Source: Alphaproteobacteria bacterium
GTDB lineage: Bacteria; Pseudomonadota; Alphaproteobacteria; UBA2966
Reading direction: 5' to 3'
DNA length: 33,672 nt
Assembly: GCA_018650465.1 (NCBI GenBank)
Contig: JABIFY010000110.1
Location: 1-33,672 of the forward strand
Positions 31,839 to 33,672 of this stretch are shown here, piece after piece (within the stretch, counting starts at the first letter, position 1; each line of letters opens with the position of its first letter). The notes beneath the pieces were generated by a model. The model saw only the letters and a program-made list of their open reading frames with translations. It ran no database searches and was not told the DNA's origin. Both the position numbers and the translations under genes were made by a program.

Positions 31839-32042
31839 TTATTCTACAGCCGCGTCGGTACTGATCCCCTTCAGATAATCAAGGGCAAGTTGGCGACGGG
31901 ATGGGTCTTTGATACGCGAGAACGTTCGCACAAGATCAAGCGTTTCAACCGCTGTCAGTTCACCATCTTCACTAACGGAGGTTGTCGCAAGGCTGTCACG
32001 ATTACGCCTGCTGAGGGCGAAGTCTACTATATTGCTGGCCAT
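31839..32042 (-). CDS. Small hypothetical protein, 67 aa
   Basis: A short soluble protein starting M-A-S-N-I-V-D-F-A-L-S. The C-terminal half (ETLDLVRTFSRIKDPSRRQL followed by ALDYLKGIS) resembles the helical tail that follows HTH domains in some alphaproteobacterial regulators (a V-R-x-F-x-R-I-x-D-P-x-x-R pattern), but here it stands alone. The function is unknown. ATG 32042 is chosen over an upstream alternative because the protein-like composition begins there; the ribosome site is not strong. It is convergent with the histidine kinase, whose stop codon is 27 bases away. Confidence 0.6.
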   Translation of the reverse strand: MASNIVDFALSRRNRDSLATTSVSEDGELTAVETLDLVRTFSRIKDPSRRQLALDYLKGISTDAAVE

Positions 32043-32182
32043 GATCGAATCATACACCTCATTAAATGTAGAACCTAAAGTCAGTAAAACTGTCAACTAC
32101 AAAAACAAATCAGATGATCAAAGTTCAAGTCTGATGCCAACTTCTGGTTGCTGGCATATTTGAATTTTTTCAGCCAATAGTC

Positions 32183-32200
32183 AATAGGAAATTTCCTATT
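32183..32200. promoter_or_regulatory. Perfect 18-bp palindrome, candidate operator
   Basis: AATAGGAAA (32183-32191) is directly followed by its exact reverse complement TTTCCTATT (32192-32200). It lies upstream of the 67-aa gene at 32042 and downstream of the two-HTH regulator, which could bind it; this is inference. Confidence 0.6.
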
Positions 32201-32248
32201 AACGCGTAAAAGGTGTGGGTCTGTTGTCGCAGTATCACGCTTGTCTGG

Positions 32249-32278
32249 CTGGTATGAGGCGAACTGGCATGAGGCAAA
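32249..32278. repeat. 15-bp tandem repeat, two near-identical copies
   Basis: CTGGTATGAGGCGAA (32249-32263) is followed by CTGGCATGAGGCAAA (32264-32278), differing at two positions. Confidence 0.7.
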
Positions 32279-32390
32279 AAGGACGGTTCCAGCTTAATTG
32301 AATGCGACTGGAAATTAGTCCCTGGCTCTTTCGTTAAAGCGACACTGCGTTTACGCCAAAACCTGCAATGAGCTCTTTGAATAGAAAACA

Positions 32391-32426
32391 ACGCATAATG
32401 TTGTTGAAACGCGTAATGTTGTTAAA
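32391..32426. repeat. 18-bp tandem repeat, two near-identical copies
   Basis: ACGCATAATGTTGTTGAA (32391-32408) is followed by ACGCGTAATGTTGTTAAA (32409-32426), differing at two positions, immediately downstream of the regulator's stop codon. Confidence 0.75.
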
Positions 32427-32435
32427 GAGAGTGGA

Positions 32436-32936
32436 TCAGCCTTTTACAAGCCAGTTCAGGGAGATTCCCGTGGTGGCAGAGATCGTATCCAGTTCCGCTA
32501 TTGTCGGGTCGTCATCACCTTTTTCAAGTACGATGTATCGCGAAACAGGTATTTCAGCCCGCAGCGCAAATTTTGCCTGGGAATAATAGCCGGCTTTTTG
32601 ACGGGCTGCTGACAGACGCTGGGCAAATCCCCTGAGGTCAATTCGACAGGAGGGGGTCAGCGAGGCTGTTTCATCATCTTCCTGAAAAGGGTCTGCAAGA
32701 TGGTTAACACCACCCAAGGCGGTCTCATTTATGCTGAGTAGTCGGGCAAGGCCATGTCTTATTTCTTCAGGCAAGACGCGTGGGCTGCCTCGCTTAACAA
32801 ACTGTTGTAAATAAGCCGGGTTTTTACCGAGCGAACTGGAAAGCCTCGCGAGGCTCGTGCCATTTTCTCGTGCTGCAGAAAGCAAGTTAGACCGAACGAC
32901 ATCCAGTTGATCAATATCTTTTTCGGTTGGTGCCAT
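32436..32936 (-). CDS. Two-HTH transcriptional regulator (S24-type N-HTH plus XRE domain), 166 aa
   Basis: The N-terminal half (about residues 10-70) has the SLARLSSSLGKNPAYLQQFV pattern followed by KRGSPRVLPEEIRHGLARLL, which normally precedes an S24 LexA-like peptidase in alphaproteobacteria. Here the peptidase is absent. After a linker (about residues 71-100) there is an XRE-type HTH (GFAQRLSAARQKAGY, then FALRAEIPVSRYIVLEKGDD and TGISLNWLVKG). It is a probable DNA-binding repressor or activator with two HTH units. No autoproteolytic switch exists, so control must be by another route. The start ATG 32936 has no clear ribosome site. It is next to the palindrome and tandem repeats of the intergenic region. 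Confidence 0.82.
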   Translation of the reverse strand: MAPTEKDIDQLDVVRSNLLSAARENGTSLARLSSSLGKNPAYLQQFVKRGSPRVLPEEIRHGLARLLSINETALGGVNHLADPFQEDDETASLTPSCRIDLRGFAQRLSAARQKAGYYSQAKFALRAEIPVSRYIVLEKGDDDPTIAELDTISATTGISLNWLVKG

Positions 32937-33555
32937 AAAGAATTCAAAATCCGGTAAATTACAGAAACAACAGCGTATTCAAATTATTCCGAATAGCCCC
33001 GTCTCATACTTCCATTACATTTCGATACTTGGTCGCCATCCTGTGTATTGGGACGAGACCGAAACACATTGGCAAAATAGCGTTTATATTCAGTATCATT
33101 TATATCACCCTAAGCTGTATTCTAGCAAGAACGAACAATTGTCAGATTATCGAAACTGCTTGGCATCGCGCGCCAAATTGCCATACCCGGTTTTGGCAAA
33201 AATGTAGCGCTGCGCGAACCAGGAAGCAGGTAACCGCATAAGTGCAGCAGGGGTTTCGTCAAAATTTAACCGTTTCGTCTCGCGCATATATTGTTTCAGA
33301 AATTTTACAGCAACCCAGGATCATGAGGTGAAGCTGGAGGGCTTCAAAAAATCAACTATAGGGTGTGTAGGTTTTTTTGATGATCAATGCAAATATACTT
33401 TTATGGCAAAAATTAGCCATGTTTTGAAGATTTGGTGGTTTTGCCCTGTTAACCTATGCGCTGGATACTTTACTGTTCTCTTATGGCAGTGGAGCAAGAA
33501 TTAATTTTCGCTTTTGAGTAATTCAGTGGGTAAGAGGCACAGTACCCGACTCTTT
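32937..33555. other. Non-coding, AT-rich region of about 620 bases
   Basis: No gene is supported on either strand; the plus-strand frame at 33029-33241 has neither a ribosome site nor a family-like sequence. A 6-bp hairpin (TTGCCA 33178-33183 with TGGCAA 33194-33199) and a short ATGGC/GCCAT pairing near 33400 are the only structures I see. The upstream regulatory sequence of the two-HTH regulator should lie in the first 100 bases. Confidence 0.5.
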
Positions 33556-33672
33556 TCATAACACCAACTCTATCAACGGTTTCCGAGGAATGTTTGGTTT
33601 GAATAAAGCCATCATATAGTCGCGGATTTCCAATTCAGACATTTTGACCATGGCTTTTCTGAAGGCATTGAG
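33556..33672 (-). CDS. C-terminal end of an unidentified gene running off the right edge
   Basis: On the minus strand an open frame enters from the right edge and ends at the TGA at 33556-33558. The 38 visible residues read as a helical, basic C-terminus (FRKAMVKMSELEIRDYMMAL followed by FKPNIPRKPLIELVL). The family is not recognised from this fragment. Its composition and uninterrupted frame to the edge make it likely to be a real gene. Confidence 0.5.
   Translation of the reverse strand, partial: LNAFRKAMVKMSELEIRDYMMALFKPNIPRKPLIELVL

Larger units (their letters stand above)
32043..32435. other. Repeat-rich intergenic region
   Basis: No gene is supported. It contains an 18-bp palindrome (32183-32200), a 15-bp tandem repeat (32249-32278) and an 18-bp tandem repeat (32391-32426), which are listed separately. 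A 73-residue minus-strand frame here uses a TTG start without a ribosome site and is discarded. Confidence 0.55.

Noticed and set aside
32249-32278. Tandem repeats as iterons of a replication origin
   Set aside because: Only two copies each, no DnaA boxes or replication gene nearby.
32170-32391. 73-residue minus-strand frame
   Set aside because: TTG start without a ribosome site, composition unlike a protein, and it overlaps the tandem repeats and palindrome.
33029-33241. 70-residue plus-strand frame
   Set aside because: No ribosome site, no recognisable family, and AT-rich non-coding surroundings.

Overview
The window looks like a piece of an alphaproteobacterial chromosome. It carries a complete aapJQMP general L-amino-acid transporter, a DUF938 methyltransferase, a DUF2927 exported protein, a single-domain response regulator with an alphaproteobacterial-style RRR-rich tail, and a regulator whose N-terminal half matches the LexA/S24-type HTH common in that class. 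Base composition is roughly balanced, and gene content suggests a marine or free-living relative of the Rhodospirillales (inference; no rRNA or marker gene is present to settle it).

Positions 1-2316 read as the right end of an integrated element. They hold the C-terminus and terminal repeats of an IS256-family insertion sequence, a DUF2971 gene with a one-base frameshift at its start, and two tightly coupled small genes of unknown function. A palindrome-rich non-coding stretch follows, then two oppositely oriented arrays of three 9-bp repeats, and finally the isolated 3' half of a tRNA-Arg(UCU) gene. That fragment is best explained as an attachment-site remnant (attR); the intact tRNA and the integrase would lie to the left of the window.

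Positions 2317-9300 hold mostly small or poorly characterised chromosomal genes: small charged proteins, an AhpD-like protein, a rhodanese, a membrane protein, a PilZ protein, a response regulator and a DUF938 methyltransferase. An exported trypsin-like protease and a DUF2927 protein form a secreted pair.

Positions 9301-13480 contain modABC (minus strand) with a near-perfect ModE-type palindrome upstream. A divergent 2Fe-2S/FAD reductase shares that control region. hisI follows, convergent with the reductase. Positions 13865-18383 are the aapJQMP operon, with an attenuating terminator after the binding-protein gene and a strong bidirectional terminator at the end.

Positions 18401-21965 (minus strand) are a compact run cysK - alaX - sseA - double-GNAT acetyltransferase that links cysteine synthesis, mercaptopyruvate sulfur transfer and proofreading of mischarged tRNA-Ala. 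A CigR-like repeat protein, an ADP-ribose-type Nudix hydrolase and a CPA1 Na+/H+ antiporter follow. Divergent from these are an RND efflux pair (adaptor plus pump, no outer-membrane channel) and a 962-residue multi-PAS/GAF hybrid-less histidine kinase. The right end has a small conserved-looking protein, a two-HTH regulator surrounded by a palindrome and short tandem repeats, and the C-terminus of an unidentified gene running off the edge.
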